64,000 nt of DNA from Rhizobium rosettiformans (GTDB lineage: Bacteria; Pseudomonadota; Alphaproteobacteria; Rhizobiales; Rhizobiaceae): positions 1 to 64,000 of the forward strand of contig NZ_CP032407.1 of the NCBI RefSeq assembly GCF_016806065.1, in the 5' to 3' direction. Shown one piece after another: positions 8,308 to 17,206 of the stretch. Within the stretch, counting starts at the first letter, position 1; every line of letters begins with the position of its first letter. A program made the position numbers and the translations under genes. Below the pieces are notes generated by a model. That model saw only the letters and a list, made by a program, of their open reading frames with translations. It ran no database searches and was not told the origin of the DNA.

Positions 8308-8655
8308 TCAATGAAGCGTCGGGGCAGGGTCCGATAGGAGCTTCACCGCGTTCTTCACGACCTTACGAAGCTTTCGCCAATCAGGAAGGTCGCCTTCATT
8401 CACGCGTTCCTCGATGGCCGTAAGGATCCAGCCAACGCAGGCTATATCTTCGACAGCGCGATATTTATCCGAGCGATGGAAGCAAGCGACAATACGAGGC
8501 CGTGCGCCCTCGTCAGTTTTGGGGATCTGCGCAACCAGGTCCTGTGCATCGCGATAAGCATTGGCTACTCTCTCACGTTCATCAGGACCGGCTTGCGTGA
8601 TCATTCCGACAGTCCAAACCAGCGATTTCGAAAGGTCGACAACTTCGTCTGTCAT
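8308..8655 (-). CDS. Hypothetical protein, 115 residues
   Basis: I do not recognise the family. The product MTDEVVDLSKSLVWTVGMI... is soluble, mixed alpha/beta in appearance, with charged helices (DERERVANAYRDAQDLVAQI, PDWRKLRKVVKNAVKLL) and no signal peptide or membrane segment. The ATG has AAAGGATG about 10 nt upstream on the minus strand. Codon use looks like that of its neighbours and the frame is uninterrupted, which supports a real gene. It stands alone and is transcribed toward the structured region at 7914-8307. Confidence 0.6.
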   Translation of the reverse strand: MTDEVVDLSKSLVWTVGMITQAGPDERERVANAYRDAQDLVAQIPKTDEGARPRIVACFHRSDKYRAVEDIACVGWILTAIEERVNEGDLPDWRKLRKVVKNAVKLLSDPAPTLH

Positions 8656-8866
8656 GGCGTGATCATCCTTTTCGGTGTAACGGATTCAAAAGGGTACCAT
8701 CCTCTTTCTATACGTGCAAAGAGTAGATCTGCAACTTTCGATCGCGTCGCATCACGCCTTCATCTAGCGCCTGATTTGTGCTCTTTGGGAGCGTCCCTTC
8801 AAATGGCGAAGCCCCGATTTGCGGACGGGGTTGCTCTGCGCTATATCCTTCCCTAGGAGACCGCAA

Positions 8867-9034
8867 ATGCTCTTGAAAAAGTTTGACGCGAACAAGGAAG
8901 CCCTGATGCAGATCGGCCGCGAAGCGATTGCCGAGAGCCGTCGTTTGGGCCTGCCGCTCTCCGCTCGTGACCTCCAGAATGGGGCCGAAGATCCGGCGGC
9001 ATTTGAGCAGAAGACGCGTGTTTCTGCCGCCTGA
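8867..9034 (+). CDS. Small hypothetical protein, 55 residues
   Basis: I chose the ATG at 8867 because GGAGA lies 6 nt upstream; the frame is open further upstream but without a ribosome site. The product MLLKKFDANKEALMQIG... is hydrophilic with one predicted helix (KEALMQIGREAIAESRRLG) and no known motif. It may be a small regulator or an orphan antitoxin-like protein, but the sequence gives no proof. A divergent hypothetical gene ends its 5' region at 8655. Confidence 0.45.
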   Translation: MLLKKFDANKEALMQIGREAIAESRRLGLPLSARDLQNGAEDPAAFEQKTRVSAA

Positions 9035-9253
9035 GGGTCTAAATCTTTATCCCAACCTACCTGCGTCATCCTCGGCGGTCCCAACGGATCGCGCAAGTCG
9101 TCGGCACATTCAAAGCTGCAGCTCAACGACGATTGTAGAGCACCCTCAGGTCTCGCTGGGAGCAGCGCAGACACAGGAAACGTGAACGCAAGGTATGCCG
9201 GCTGTCAAAAAGGACATGTCTGCCTACGCCACAGCGTGAAGTGGTAGGTAGCC

Positions 9254-9781
9254 ATGAACGAAATTGAGATTGCCGGTATCAAACGTGAACTGCGTCATCT
9301 GCGCGAGGTGATTGTTACCGTCCTGGACAAAGGGAAAGACGGCGCCGATCTGCGTGTCGCAATCTCGTTCGGTTTGCATACCATATCGACCGGCTGCGAC
9401 CACGGGCAGCACTACATGTTCGATAAAAATGGCAAGCCGCGCCTGTTCAACGAAGACAGATATGCATTGTCGCTGGGGTTGCCTGAGCTTGCCCATCGTA
9501 TGATCGAGCAGAACTACTTTTCCTGGGAGTCGGCAGATCGTAATCGAGCCATGAACTTTGCAGTGATCGATGTCGCACCAGGCCGCATCCACCGGCTCGT
9601 AGACGGAATACATCAGGTCGTGTTTTTCTACCTTTACCCGGCATCTGCTATCACTGCCGACGTCAACCTCGTCATCACCAGCTGCCATTCGCGCGAGGTG
9701 GCGTTCAGCCGCATCAAGCGGCGGTTCAACATCCACACTCTTCTGCGCAAGTGCTTGTATGAAGCGAAGCGAATTCCCTGA
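9254..9781 (+). CDS. Hypothetical protein, 175 residues
   Basis: The gene starts at an ATG preceded by GTAGGTAG, and ends just before a strong hairpin terminator. The product begins MNEIEIAGIKRELRHLREVIVTVLDKG and contains several histidines (GLHTISTGCDHGQHYMF) but no motif I can assign. No signal peptide or membrane helix is apparent. Single-gene transcription unit judged by the terminator at 9787-9813. The function is unknown. Confidence 0.6.
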   Translation: MNEIEIAGIKRELRHLREVIVTVLDKGKDGADLRVAISFGLHTISTGCDHGQHYMFDKNGKPRLFNEDRYALSLGLPELAHRMIEQNYFSWESADRNRAMNFAVIDVAPGRIHRLVDGIHQVVFFYLYPASAITADVNLVITSCHSREVAFSRIKRRFNIHTLLRKCLYEAKRIP

Positions 9782-9786
9782 ATGAA

Positions 9787-9813
9787 AAAGGCTCCAGCAG
9801 AGCAGGAGCCTTT
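9787..9813 (+). terminator. Hairpin terminator after the 175-residue hypothetical gene
   Basis: AAAGGCTCC (9787-9795) and GGAGCCTTT (9805-9813) form a perfect 9-bp stem around a 9-nt loop, starting 6 nt after the stop codon. The flanking A-run and T-run make it likely to work in both directions. Confidence 0.75.
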
Positions 9814-10320
9814 CGAAAGGAATGCGGGTGTGCCTTACCGTGGTGTACCGGCCTCGAGGGCGCACTTGCTGACGGCGACTACCGAAGTAGAAGCCCCGCT
9901 GTCCGTAGCTACTTATTCTTTTATCACCCCCCGGGGTGTATTTCAAGGCGGGGGGAGGGTGGTCTGTTAGGGTGGGGCGTCCGAAGCTCGCTGAATTTCA
10001 GCATAGATGATTATCGCACCATGAACACATCAGGTGACCGCCTGCGGGCCTCGCCAGGAGCAATGTAGCCCGAAAAGATGGGAGCGACACCGGGGAGTAG
10101 ACATGGACGCTCCCAGGCGCACGGATCCTTCCGGCGATCGATAAGGTTCTAGAGCGCTCCGAACAGGCCGCTCGCATGCCGATGAAGCGCGCTGCGGTGG
10201 CGGATCGAGTCCCGCCGGGTGAGGGGAGGGAGTGGTAGACGCTCCGACGGTTTGGGTTCGATGGCGAGGCCAAACATTTAGTGGAACCAAAGCAGCGAGG
10301 TCTAGCGCCGGCCGTCAGTC
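9814..10320. other. Intergenic, no gene seen
   Basis: The open frames here are short, overlap on both strands and show no recognisable domain or ribosome site. A C-rich/G-rich patch (CCCCCCGGGGTG near 9926 and GGGGGGAGGG near 9951) is the only compositional oddity. Confidence 0.4.
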
Positions 10321-11343
10321 TCACACCCCGTAACGCGGCTGCAGTTGAGGATAGAGCCAGGGTTTGATGGGTTGGCCCCGGCGATCGCGCCTTTCGATAA
10401 CGATCGCTTTCGAGAGCTTGTTGTCGATTGCAGCCATCAAGACTTCCTCCTGGGCGCCCAATGCACTGCGCTTTTCGAACTCTTGTTCCCAGAGCAGCGC
10501 TTCCTTGATTACAAAAATGTCCCCGCGCTCACGCATCACCTTCGGATGGGTATGGAGCCAGCGCAGAAACGCAACCGCTTCCGGAGTCGAGCGCCACAGA
10601 GCGTCGTAGTGTTCGGCATAGGCCTCTGCGGTTTCGGGCTCCGACAGGTTCGATCCGTGCCAGATGGTCATTGGCAAGGGGCTCGGCGTGCCGGTCAAGA
10701 TCTCGGCAATGTATGGATTCTCGATAAAGGCCCGGCGCAGGATCGTTGCGGCCTCAACCATTCTGCCAGACATGATTTCAAGCAAGGCCGCCTCGTAGCG
10801 ATAAGGAGGGTAGCTGTCCGCCTCTTGCTTGAAGATCTTCTGGGCCTTTTTCTCGTTGCCCGTGCGCAAATACTCCGAACCGATCAGGTAGCGGATGCCT
10901 TGGTTGTCGCTGGGATTCCAGCGCAGCATATGCTCCAATATTTCGATTGCCTGATCCCGTCGACCAAGTTTCTGGTAGCAAAGAGCGACACCATGAGCTG
11001 CGCGCAAGAAAGGCCGGTTTTCCAACCAGGACCATTCGATGCGGCCCCGATAAGTCCGCGGGATAGCCGCTAGGCCAATTCCTAGCCCTCGTTCGTAGGC
11101 ATCGAGCGCCTGTTTGGCTTTGCCATGCTCAAGCATCGCGAAGCCGAGATGCACATGACCATCGATGTAATTCGGATATTGCTCGACCAGGTCAGCCAAT
11201 GCCAGATGGAACTTCTTCTGCGACAGGCTTCCGCTAGCGCGCTGATCGAGAAGAGTGTCGAGCCGACCGTCAGCTTCTCGCTCCTGGGCGCCATGCCGAA
11301 ATCGCGCGCCGTCGTCATCGAGTTCCAAAACCACAGCCGCCAT
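10321..11343 (-). CDS. Tetratricopeptide-repeat protein
   Basis: The 340-residue product has several TPR-like helical pairs: FHLALADLVEQYPNYIDGHVHLG, AKQALDAYERGLGIG, AALCYQKLGRRDQAIEILEHMLRWNP-type and RYLIGSEYLRTGNEKKAQKIFKQEADSYPP. TPR proteins act as binding scaffolds. The C-terminal third (from about residue 210) lacks the repeat pattern and has an aromatic, charged composition (MTIWHGSNLSEPETAEAYAEHYDALW). There is no signal peptide, so it should be cytoplasmic. It stands alone on the minus strand between non-coding stretches. The partner is unknown. Confidence 0.75.
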   Translation of the reverse strand: MAAVVLELDDDGARFRHGAQEREADGRLDTLLDQRASGSLSQKKFHLALADLVEQYPNYIDGHVHLGFAMLEHGKAKQALDAYERGLGIGLAAIPRTYRGRIEWSWLENRPFLRAAHGVALCYQKLGRRDQAIEILEHMLRWNPSDNQGIRYLIGSEYLRTGNEKKAQKIFKQEADSYPPYRYEAALLEIMSGRMVEAATILRRAFIENPYIAEILTGTPSPLPMTIWHGSNLSEPETAEAYAEHYDALWRSTPEAVAFLRWLHTHPKVMRERGDIFVIKEALLWEQEFEKRSALGAQEEVLMAAIDNKLSKAIVIERRDRRGQPIKPWLYPQLQPRYGV

Positions 11344-12023
11344 TCGATCTAAGCTCCTCCCGATGACCTGTTGCCCGCAGCACTAGAAATGCACATTTGC
11401 CAGTGATATTGATCAGAATTCTCCCTGAACAGCCGATATTGTTCGGCGATAAGCCGCTTTCGATCAAGCCCGGCATTGCCGCTCACTCCGACCCGAGCCT
11501 GCCGTTTCAGACCTGCGGAAGATCTCGCTCTTCGATCTCCCGCAGCCGGGACACGACCGGTCACGCCTCAAGAGTGCCCTGTTTGCATTCAGTTCAGGGC
11601 TCCTTACCTGCAACTTGGCTATGGCTTCATAATCGGGGAAGTAGACAAGCATCTGGTCGTCGTCGAGACGCTCCACATGCGGCAGCACTAGGGTCATGGT
11701 CCACAGATGCGACAGGTCTTCGGCGAGACCATTTTCCTGTTCGTCCATGCGAATTTCGGTCGGAGGCTGGATCCTAAAACAGGAGGCAGGGGAGGCGGAG
11801 TCCTCGCCCGTGTGACACCTCCAAAAGAAAGCGGGGGTGCCCACATCACATCCGATGCAGCGGCTGTCGGTTCGGACGCAGAGCAGGGGACTGCGTAGCC
11901 TAGCAAGATCGACGACTGCTGACGTTGACGTTTGCTCCGGGAGGGACCATATGCGAGGAACTCGTGGATGAAGCGACACGTTGTCGTGTTGATCGACCGT
12001 GTTCAATGAGTTAGATTGTCATC
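11344..12023. other. Intergenic, possible short ORF only
   Basis: The minus-strand frame 11464-11748 (94 codons from an ATG, MDEQENGLAEDLSHLW..., with a CPGC pair) could be a small protein, but it has no clear ribosome site or family match, so I leave it uncalled. Nothing else is recognisable. Confidence 0.35.
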
Positions 12024-12242
12024 ATGATGCACTTTGGCGACAAGATCGTTCCCGCCGAATTCCCGGAGCTGAACTTGCTCGCGTGGAACCGCAATCCCGT
12101 GCGCCCTATCGCACCTGACGAGGCATTCGCTCTTTATGAGCGGAACTGGCGCCTCGTAGACGCAGACAACCTGACGCCGCGGGAACAGCTGCTTATTAGA
12201 GAGCTGACCGACGAATGCGGCCACGGCGTGATGCTCGTCTAG
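12024..12242 (+). CDS. Small protein upstream of an AbiEii-like gene
   Basis: The 72-residue product MMHFGDKIVPAEFPELNLLAWNR... is acidic and lacks a DNA-binding motif I can name. It precedes, in the same direction, an AbiEii-type nucleotidyltransferase gene by 65 nt (or overlaps it by 28 nt if that gene starts at 12215). In AbiE systems the toxin is encoded with an antitoxin that is normally a larger winged-helix protein, so an antitoxin role here is only an inference from position. Confidence 0.55.
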   Translation: MMHFGDKIVPAEFPELNLLAWNRNPVRPIAPDEAFALYERNWRLVDADNLTPREQLLIRELTDECGHGVMLV

Positions 12243-12307
12243 CTTCCTCGCTTCAAAAAAGCGCTCTGCTGCCATATCATCCGAGCATCCATGAACGCGA
12301 GGCGATA

Positions 12308-13051
12308 GTGGCTTATCTTAAACCCGAGCACGAGATCATCGGAGAGCTGCTTGCCGGAATGGATGCACCATTCCTAGCGGAATGCCAGTGCTACTTCGGG
12401 GGCGGAACCGCGATTGTCCTGAAGAACAACGAGTACCGCAGGTCGCTCGACGTCGACTTCTTATGCGCGGACATGGAAGGCTACCGGAAACTGCGGGTCG
12501 CGTTCTTCGACCATGGCGTCGCTGCCGTGCTGCCGGACGGAGCGAAGGAGCTACGCCAGGTTAGAACCGACCAGTACGGCATCAGAACTTTTGTCGAATA
12601 CCAGGGCCAGGCAATCAAGTTCGAAATTGTCCGGGAGAGCCGCATCCCCCTCTCGGGAAATCTCGACCCAGACCTCGGCGTCCCCACCCTCGCGATCGAA
12701 TCAATGTTCGCAGAGAAGCTGCTCGCAAACGCCGACCGTTGCCAGGACAGTTCCGTTGCCTACCGTGACGCCATCGACCTTGGATTTCTTGTTCTCCAGA
12801 AGGGGGAAATCCCTCACGTGGCAGTGCAAACTGCGGAAGCAGCGTATGGCAGCCTCGTTTCGAGGAGCGCCGCCTGGGTGTTGAACAAGCTGCAGGATCC
12901 CGACCCGATCCGTTATGCCGTCGAGACGCTTGACATGCGACTAGAAGAAGCAAAGGCGGGCCTTGCCGCCCTTCGCGACGCTGCACGCCACACATGGCCG
13001 GACGCGGACATCCGGGCAAACCCGGAACATGGCGGAGGTTTTGACTTCTAG
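12308..13051 (+). CDS. AbiEii/AbiGii-like nucleotidyltransferase
   Basis: The segment CQCYFGGGTAIVLKNNEYRR followed by SLDVDFLCAD is the GG[ST]..D.D pattern of the DUF1814/AbiEii nucleotidyltransferase fold. Such proteins are toxins of type IV toxin-antitoxin and abortive-infection pairs and transfer nucleotides to RNA targets. Later segments (PTLAIESMFAEKLLANADR, VAYRDAIDLGFLVLQ) match the family layout (…EKL.A..DR…RD..D). I prefer the GTG at 12308, with GAGG just upstream; an in-frame ATG at 12215 overlaps the preceding gene and has no ribosome site. About 247 residues. Confidence 0.7.
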   Translation: MAYLKPEHEIIGELLAGMDAPFLAECQCYFGGGTAIVLKNNEYRRSLDVDFLCADMEGYRKLRVAFFDHGVAAVLPDGAKELRQVRTDQYGIRTFVEYQGQAIKFEIVRESRIPLSGNLDPDLGVPTLAIESMFAEKLLANADRCQDSSVAYRDAIDLGFLVLQKGEIPHVAVQTAEAAYGSLVSRSAAWVLNKLQDPDPIRYAVETLDMRLEEAKAGLAALRDAARHTWPDADIRANPEHGGGFDF

Positions 13052-13605
13052 CGGCCTTGCGGCACAGGCGCATCCGGCCGCGCGTGCGGCACGCAATATT
13101 AAAGAACCCACGCTGGTGGCGTACTGGCCGCGATGTCTTTCGTTCAGTCCCACGCGTAGCGCTCGCGGTTTGGTTCGTCTTCGGCGTCGGCTATTCGCGT
13201 GCTCAGCCGTCTTCTTCCGAGGGGCCGGAGAGAGCCGTCGCATGAGTACCTATACCAGCCTCTTCGCTCCGAAGTTCTATTCTGGCAGTTCTCGTTTCCT
13301 GGGTCTAAGGACAGTTTGGATGCAGTGCTTGGCCTGAAAAATCCGATATGAGCGAATGCCACGGCTCCTGCCAGCTCCGCCGCAACCACTGTCCATAACG
13401 ATGGAGGGACGCAAAACCTCGTAAATTTTGCAATACGAATCAATGTTTTAACAAAAATCGCATAACATTAATTATGGAACTAAAAACGAACGACGTTTAG
13501 AGTGTTTGTCATGGTGGCCCGCTACACTTAGATCGAGTTTCGGAGACACCGTCGGATGCGCACCTCGATCTCGGCGCGCATCCGGGAGAAGCTTACGGCT
13601 AGACG
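13052..13605. other. Intergenic with an AT-rich promoter-like segment
   Basis: No gene is supported. The stretch 13435-13500 is markedly AT-rich (TTTTAACAAAAATCGCATAA then TTAATTATGGAACTAAAAAC) compared with its surroundings and looks like a plus-strand promoter or regulator-binding region. Downstream of it only a 34-codon frame (ATG at 13555, MRTSISARIREKL) is seen. Confidence 0.35.
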
Positions 13606-14145
13606 TCAGGCTGCTGATGGGCCCGGATCATCAAATCCGCCAGCCCCAGCAGAACTGTTGTAGCGATGGTGATCAAGTCCGCCAGATATGACGCGCAGCA
13701 TCGGTTTTTGCCCAGCCATGACCTCTTGTTGACCTAGCGCCCCTCGTTCATGCCGCGACGCTTCTGGCTGATACTCTACCTTTTCGAGCACAATCTTCTC
13801 CGTGACGCCGTTCATATTGACCAATGACATCGCCTGACCTTCGCGCAGTCCAAGAAGCGCCAGACCACGAAGCGTCGTGATGGGCAGGAACATGCCCACC
13901 GGCCCATGAGACTGCCCGGTCGAGATCACACGCGTATCACTCTCTCCAGCTGCTACGCGGAAGCGTACACGGCTGTTGATGCTTGCAATATTACCCGGCA
14001 GGTCTTCTCGGAAAACGACGATGGCCTTCTCCATCTTGTTTCGGATCAGCGGCATCAGCAGGCCAGTTTGGTCATGGTGGCGGTCACGCAGGACCTCCAG
14101 GATGGTGAAATCCTTGGTCGTCAGGATGATATTGTCGTTCGACAT
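13606..14145 (-). CDS. Rnk-like nucleoside diphosphate kinase regulator (GreA/GreB C-terminal fold)
   Basis: The product has the Rnk architecture: a short N-terminal helical part (TTKDFTILEVLRDRHH ... LIRNKMEKA) and a GreA/B-like FKBP domain (INSRVRFRVAAGESDTRVIS, then FLPITTLRGLALLGLREGQAMSL). Rnk proteins bind RNA polymerase or affect nucleotide pools; in rhizobia they occur as several copies on plasmids. At 179 residues it is longer than usual (about 140) because of an unconserved C-terminal tail after VLEKVEYQPEA. It lies downstream of a second, truncated relative on the same strand. Confidence 0.75.
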   Translation of the reverse strand: MSNDNIILTTKDFTILEVLRDRHHDQTGLLMPLIRNKMEKAIVVFREDLPGNIASINSRVRFRVAAGESDTRVISTGQSHGPVGMFLPITTLRGLALLGLREGQAMSLVNMNGVTEKIVLEKVEYQPEASRHERGALGQQEVMAGQKPMLRVISGGLDHHRYNSSAGAGGFDDPGPSAA

Positions 14146-14284
14146 TTCGCAGTTCTCCGTCGCTCACCTCTGAGCGAATACATCGACAAGAATGGGAGAT
14201 CCCCTGCGCGCATTCCGCGCAGGGGTGACTATCCTGCGATTAAGGAGCCTCCATTGAGGGAGAGACGGCGGAGCGAGTGAGCCA

Positions 14285-14647
14285 TCATGCCACCTTGCTT
14301 GCTGCAAGGTTTGCCACGTGCTCGACATGAAGACGATGCACACGGCCGTCCCGTGCGACCCAGTCGATTGACTGGCCGGCAGAGAGGCCAATGAGCGCAG
14401 CGCCAATTGGTGTGAGGATGGAAATCCGGCCAGCGGCAATATCGGCTTCTCCGGGGAACACGAGTGTCACCGTGCGATCCTCGCCAAGATCACTGGTAAA
14501 GCGGACGGTCGATCCCATACGGACGACATTGGAGGCAATCTTGTAATTTTGCACGACGCGCGCACGATCGAGTTCGACCATAAGCTCCTCAGAGACTTCT
14601 GGATTGCGCAAAGCATGAGCTTCTGCGAGCCGCAAAAGCCTCTCATA
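14285..14647 (-). pseudogene. Rnk-like regulator truncated by an IS6-family element
   Basis: The frame reads YERLLRLAEAHALRNPEVSEELMVELDRARVV, then the GreA/B-type domain (MGSTVRFTSDLGEDRTVTLVFPGEAD, GRISILTPIGAALIGLSAGQSIDW) to a stop at 14285. The usual first 10-20 residues are missing because the IS6 element begins at 14648. The only remaining starts are a TTG at 14635 and later codons. It shares its fold with the intact gene 13606-14145 but is not a recent duplicate. Loss of the native promoter probably silences it, unless the IS provides one. Confidence 0.75.
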
Positions 14648-15540
14648 GGGGCCTGTCGCAAATTTTGGTAGTTAACGCGCTGTTGACCATCGGCGAGGAA
14701 ACTGCCGCTCCCATTATCGTGGAGCGCACAAATGATTCTGAATGCCATTGCCGAGAAGCTGAAGCGCCAGTCAAAGGATGAGTTCAAAGGGCGGCATTTC
14801 GAGGCATGGCTGATCGTGCAGGCGGTGACCTGGTATCTGCGCTATCCGCTCAGCTATCGAGATCTCGAGGAGATGTTTCGCGAGCGCGGCTTCGAGGTCG
14901 ACCACAGCACGATCAACCGCTGGGTCCTTGCCTATGCACCACTCATCGAGAAGAGGCTGCGCCAGTTTCGGCGCCCGCATTGTGGTTCGGTCCGGATCGA
15001 CGAGACCTATGTCAAAATTCGCGGCAAGTGGCGATACCTATACCGGGCCATCGACAAGCACGGAAACCCGATCGACTTCCTGCTCACCGCAAAGCGCGAT
15101 CTCGATGCCGCCAAGCGTTTTTTCCGCAAGATGCTGAAGAACGAGCCCTTGTTGTCACCGGCAAAGATCGGCACGGACGGCGCCAACACCTTTCCGTCGG
15201 TAATCAGGACGTCAGTCGATGACGGGCACCTGCATCCGGATCCGGTTCACTATGTTACCAAGCATCTCCAGCAAGGTATTGAGAGTGACCATTTCAGAGT
15301 GAAGAAGAACATGCCGAAGATCGGCGGATTCCAAACTTTCAGCACGGCGCGGCGAACGATCGCCGGATTCGAAGCAATGCTCTGGCTGAGAAAGGGCTTC
15401 GGCTTCACCGGCGATTGGACTGTCAATGATCAGAACGACCTGCTCGCGCGCCTCTTCGGACTTCAAAAGGTTAACAAAGCGTGAAGCGCACCCGATTCAA
15501 GGGCAAACTGCGGGCCGAACCTGACTTTGCGACAAGCCCC
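14648..15540 (+). mobile_element. IS6-family insertion sequence, complete
   Basis: The ends are GGGGCCTGTCGCAAATTTTG (14648) and, read inward on the other strand, GGGGCTTGTCGCAAAGTCAG (15540), a good terminal inverted repeat for the IS6 family. The 893-bp unit holds one transposase gene. The flanking 8-mers (CTCTCATA and GCCGCCCT) do not match, so the usual 8-bp duplication is missing. This fits cointegrate resolution or an adjacent deletion, as IS6 elements often cause. Confidence 0.85.
14732..15484 (+). CDS. IS6-family DDE transposase
   Basis: The 250-residue protein has the IS6/IS26 layout: an N-terminal HTH (LSYRDLEEMFRERGFEVDHSTINRWV) and the DDE catalytic domain with RIDETYVKIRGKWRYLYRAID (first D), a second D in KIGTDGANTFPSVI, and the final E in GIESDHFRVKK. 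Length is typical (about 230-260). All catalytic residues are present, so it is probably active. It catalyses replicative transposition that produces cointegrates. Confidence 0.92.
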   Translation: MILNAIAEKLKRQSKDEFKGRHFEAWLIVQAVTWYLRYPLSYRDLEEMFRERGFEVDHSTINRWVLAYAPLIEKRLRQFRRPHCGSVRIDETYVKIRGKWRYLYRAIDKHGNPIDFLLTAKRDLDAAKRFFRKMLKNEPLLSPAKIGTDGANTFPSVIRTSVDDGHLHPDPVHYVTKHLQQGIESDHFRVKKNMPKIGGFQTFSTARRTIAGFEAMLWLRKGFGFTGDWTVNDQNDLLARLFGLQKVNKA

Positions 15541-15822
15541 GCCGCCCTCATGAAGCCGACCAGCGAACCGCACAGCACCTTGCACTCTCGATCATCCAGG
15601 AAGTTGGAAGGTCATCGGTTAGAATTAGTGACGATTACCACGATATTTCGTGGGATTGCTTCCGGACACCACGGAAAGTAAGAATGGCTGCGATGCAGCT
15701 GGCATCTAGCAAGGAGCCGGATGGCCAACCCAGTAGCGATGGCGTCTCCTTTCATCGACGCCACAAGCGGCACTCCGCCAGGGCCGCTGCTCGATGCAGC
15801 CAGCCGGTACCGCGGTATATCG
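15541..15822. other. Intergenic, no gene seen
   Basis: This is the stretch between the IS6 right end and the end of the cytochrome c gene. I looked for the missing N-terminus of the rnk-like gene here and did not find it. No domain, RNA or clear terminator was recognised. Confidence 0.35.
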
Positions 15823-16317
15823 TCAAGGATTGGAACGCTCCCTCAACTCGTCCACCCGGTTCAGTTGATCATGCCGACGACGCATGTCTTCGGGCCAAGT
15901 TGACTTGATGTAGGAAAGGGCTGCGATGATCTCGTCATCCTCAAGCAAATTTTCAAAGGGGGGCATGCGCGTCTTGTAATTCTTGAGGTTGGCGGCCTCG
16001 GCGACACCGAGTTTGGTGACGTCGAAAAGAACCCTGTCCGGATGATGCCAGGTGTGGCCACTTGCGTCGTGCGGCGGCGCCGGCAGAAATCCTTCGTTGT
16101 CCGGGGACTTCCAATCCGGCTGTCCTTCGAGGTTTCGGCCATGGCAGGAAGCGCAATTTTCCAGGTAGACGACCTGTCCGCGACCGACGACGCTGGCATT
16201 GCCCGCCTTGAGCAAGGCGTCTGAGCCGCGGTCGAAAACAAGCAAAAACCCAACCGCCGCCGCGGTGACCGCTGCGACAAGTGCGAGCGCCCCTAGCGAA
16301 CGCTGGCTCAGCCTCAT
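15823..16317 (-). CDS. Membrane-anchored c-type cytochrome
   Basis: The 164-residue product has an N-terminal signal anchor (LGALALVAAVTAAAVGFLLVF), one haem-binding motif CASCH in GQVVYLENCASCHGRNLEG, and an axial-ligand candidate in TRMPPFENLLEDDEIIAALSYI. It is a periplasmic monohaem electron carrier. The ATG overlaps the stop of the upstream BNR-repeat gene by 4 nt (16314-16317), so the two are translationally coupled. A paralogue with the same GxxxFDANCASCHGPNG-type pattern is at 45667-46080. The copper-type neighbourhood suggests a role in electron transfer with copper oxidases. Confidence 0.85.
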   Translation of the reverse strand: MRLSQRSLGALALVAAVTAAAVGFLLVFDRGSDALLKAGNASVVGRGQVVYLENCASCHGRNLEGQPDWKSPDNEGFLPAPPHDASGHTWHHPDRVLFDVTKLGVAEAANLKNYKTRMPPFENLLEDDEIIAALSYIKSTWPEDMRRRHDQLNRVDELRERSNP

Positions 16318-17189
16318 TTGCCGAATTCCGCCCAGGTTTTCCCGCCATCGGTGCTGACCAGGATCTCGCTCTTGTGAGAGGCCGCGAACATCCTGTCCTT
16401 GTCAGTCGGGTCGACGGCAAGGTGTAGCAGAATTCGATCACCCCAGGAATCCGACTCGGTCTTGAAGTCCAGGTCCGCTTCGGCGGAGCGCACGAGGCCA
16501 CGCCCGAGGATGAACGCGTAGAGCGAACCATCCGGCGTCACCTCGACGAGACTTACCGGAGCACCTGCAAGGATCTCTTGCCAACTCCGTCCGCCGTCAA
16601 GGCTCGCTAACAGGCCGCCCTCGGTCGCGGCGTAGACAGTATCTGCTCTGACGGCCGACGCGGCCAAGTCGATCAGCTTTTGCGGCAGCGGTCCCACGAT
16701 CGACCATGTCTTTCCGGCGTCGCGTGTCACCTGCAACGCACCGTAGGCGCCGTAGATCATTTTCGGATCGGCGGCGCTAACCGTCATCTGGTGGAAATCG
16801 ACGGGACCGTCAACGCCTGCCGCCACCTGCTGCCATGTCACGCCGTTGTCGTTGGAGGCGATGAAGCCGAGACTGCCGCCGCCCGCAGGATGGCCGCTGG
16901 CGAAGAGCCGGCTGGGATCGGCCAGATCCGGGGTGAAGCCCATGAAGTCCTGCACCGGAGACACAAGTTCCGCCTGCCCGTCCGGGCCAGAGCGGAACAG
17001 CCCGTGGTGGGTCGCGATCAGAAGCTGGTCCGGGCTCCGGCGGTCGACCGCCAATCCGTGAATGTGGGTACGCTCCTGCAGTTCCGAGACTGAAACGGTC
17101 TCGGCCGCCGTTGCCGGTGCAGCAATAGTGGCCGTGCCCACAAGGCCTGTCATCAGGCCTGCAGCAATCATTCGCACGAATTCTTTCAC
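16314..17189 (-). CDS. Secreted BNR/beta-propeller protein (F510_1955 glycosylhydrolase-like)
   Basis: The 291-residue product has a signal peptide ending near ATAAPATAAE and repeated Asp-box-like motifs (SNDNGVTWQQV, TRDAGKTWSIV, SLDGGRSWQEI, STDGGKTWAEF), as in sialidase/WD40-like propellers. The HIHGLAVDRRSPDQLLIATHHGLF start matches proteins named F510_1955 family glycosylhydrolase, which are common next to cytochrome c and copper genes. No catalytic residues for a true sialidase can be assigned, so an enzymatic role is unproven. It is coupled to the downstream cytochrome c gene by a 4-nt overlap. Confidence 0.75.
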   Translation of the reverse strand: MKEFVRMIAAGLMTGLVGTATIAAPATAAETVSVSELQERTHIHGLAVDRRSPDQLLIATHHGLFRSGPDGQAELVSPVQDFMGFTPDLADPSRLFASGHPAGGGSLGFIASNDNGVTWQQVAAGVDGPVDFHQMTVSAADPKMIYGAYGALQVTRDAGKTWSIVGPLPQKLIDLAASAVRADTVYAATEGGLLASLDGGRSWQEILAGAPVSLVEVTPDGSLYAFILGRGLVRSAEADLDFKTESDSWGDRILLHLAVDPTDKDRMFAASHKSEILVSTDGGKTWAEFGK

Positions 17190-17206
17190 CTGTTCTCTCC
17201 TGCCCC

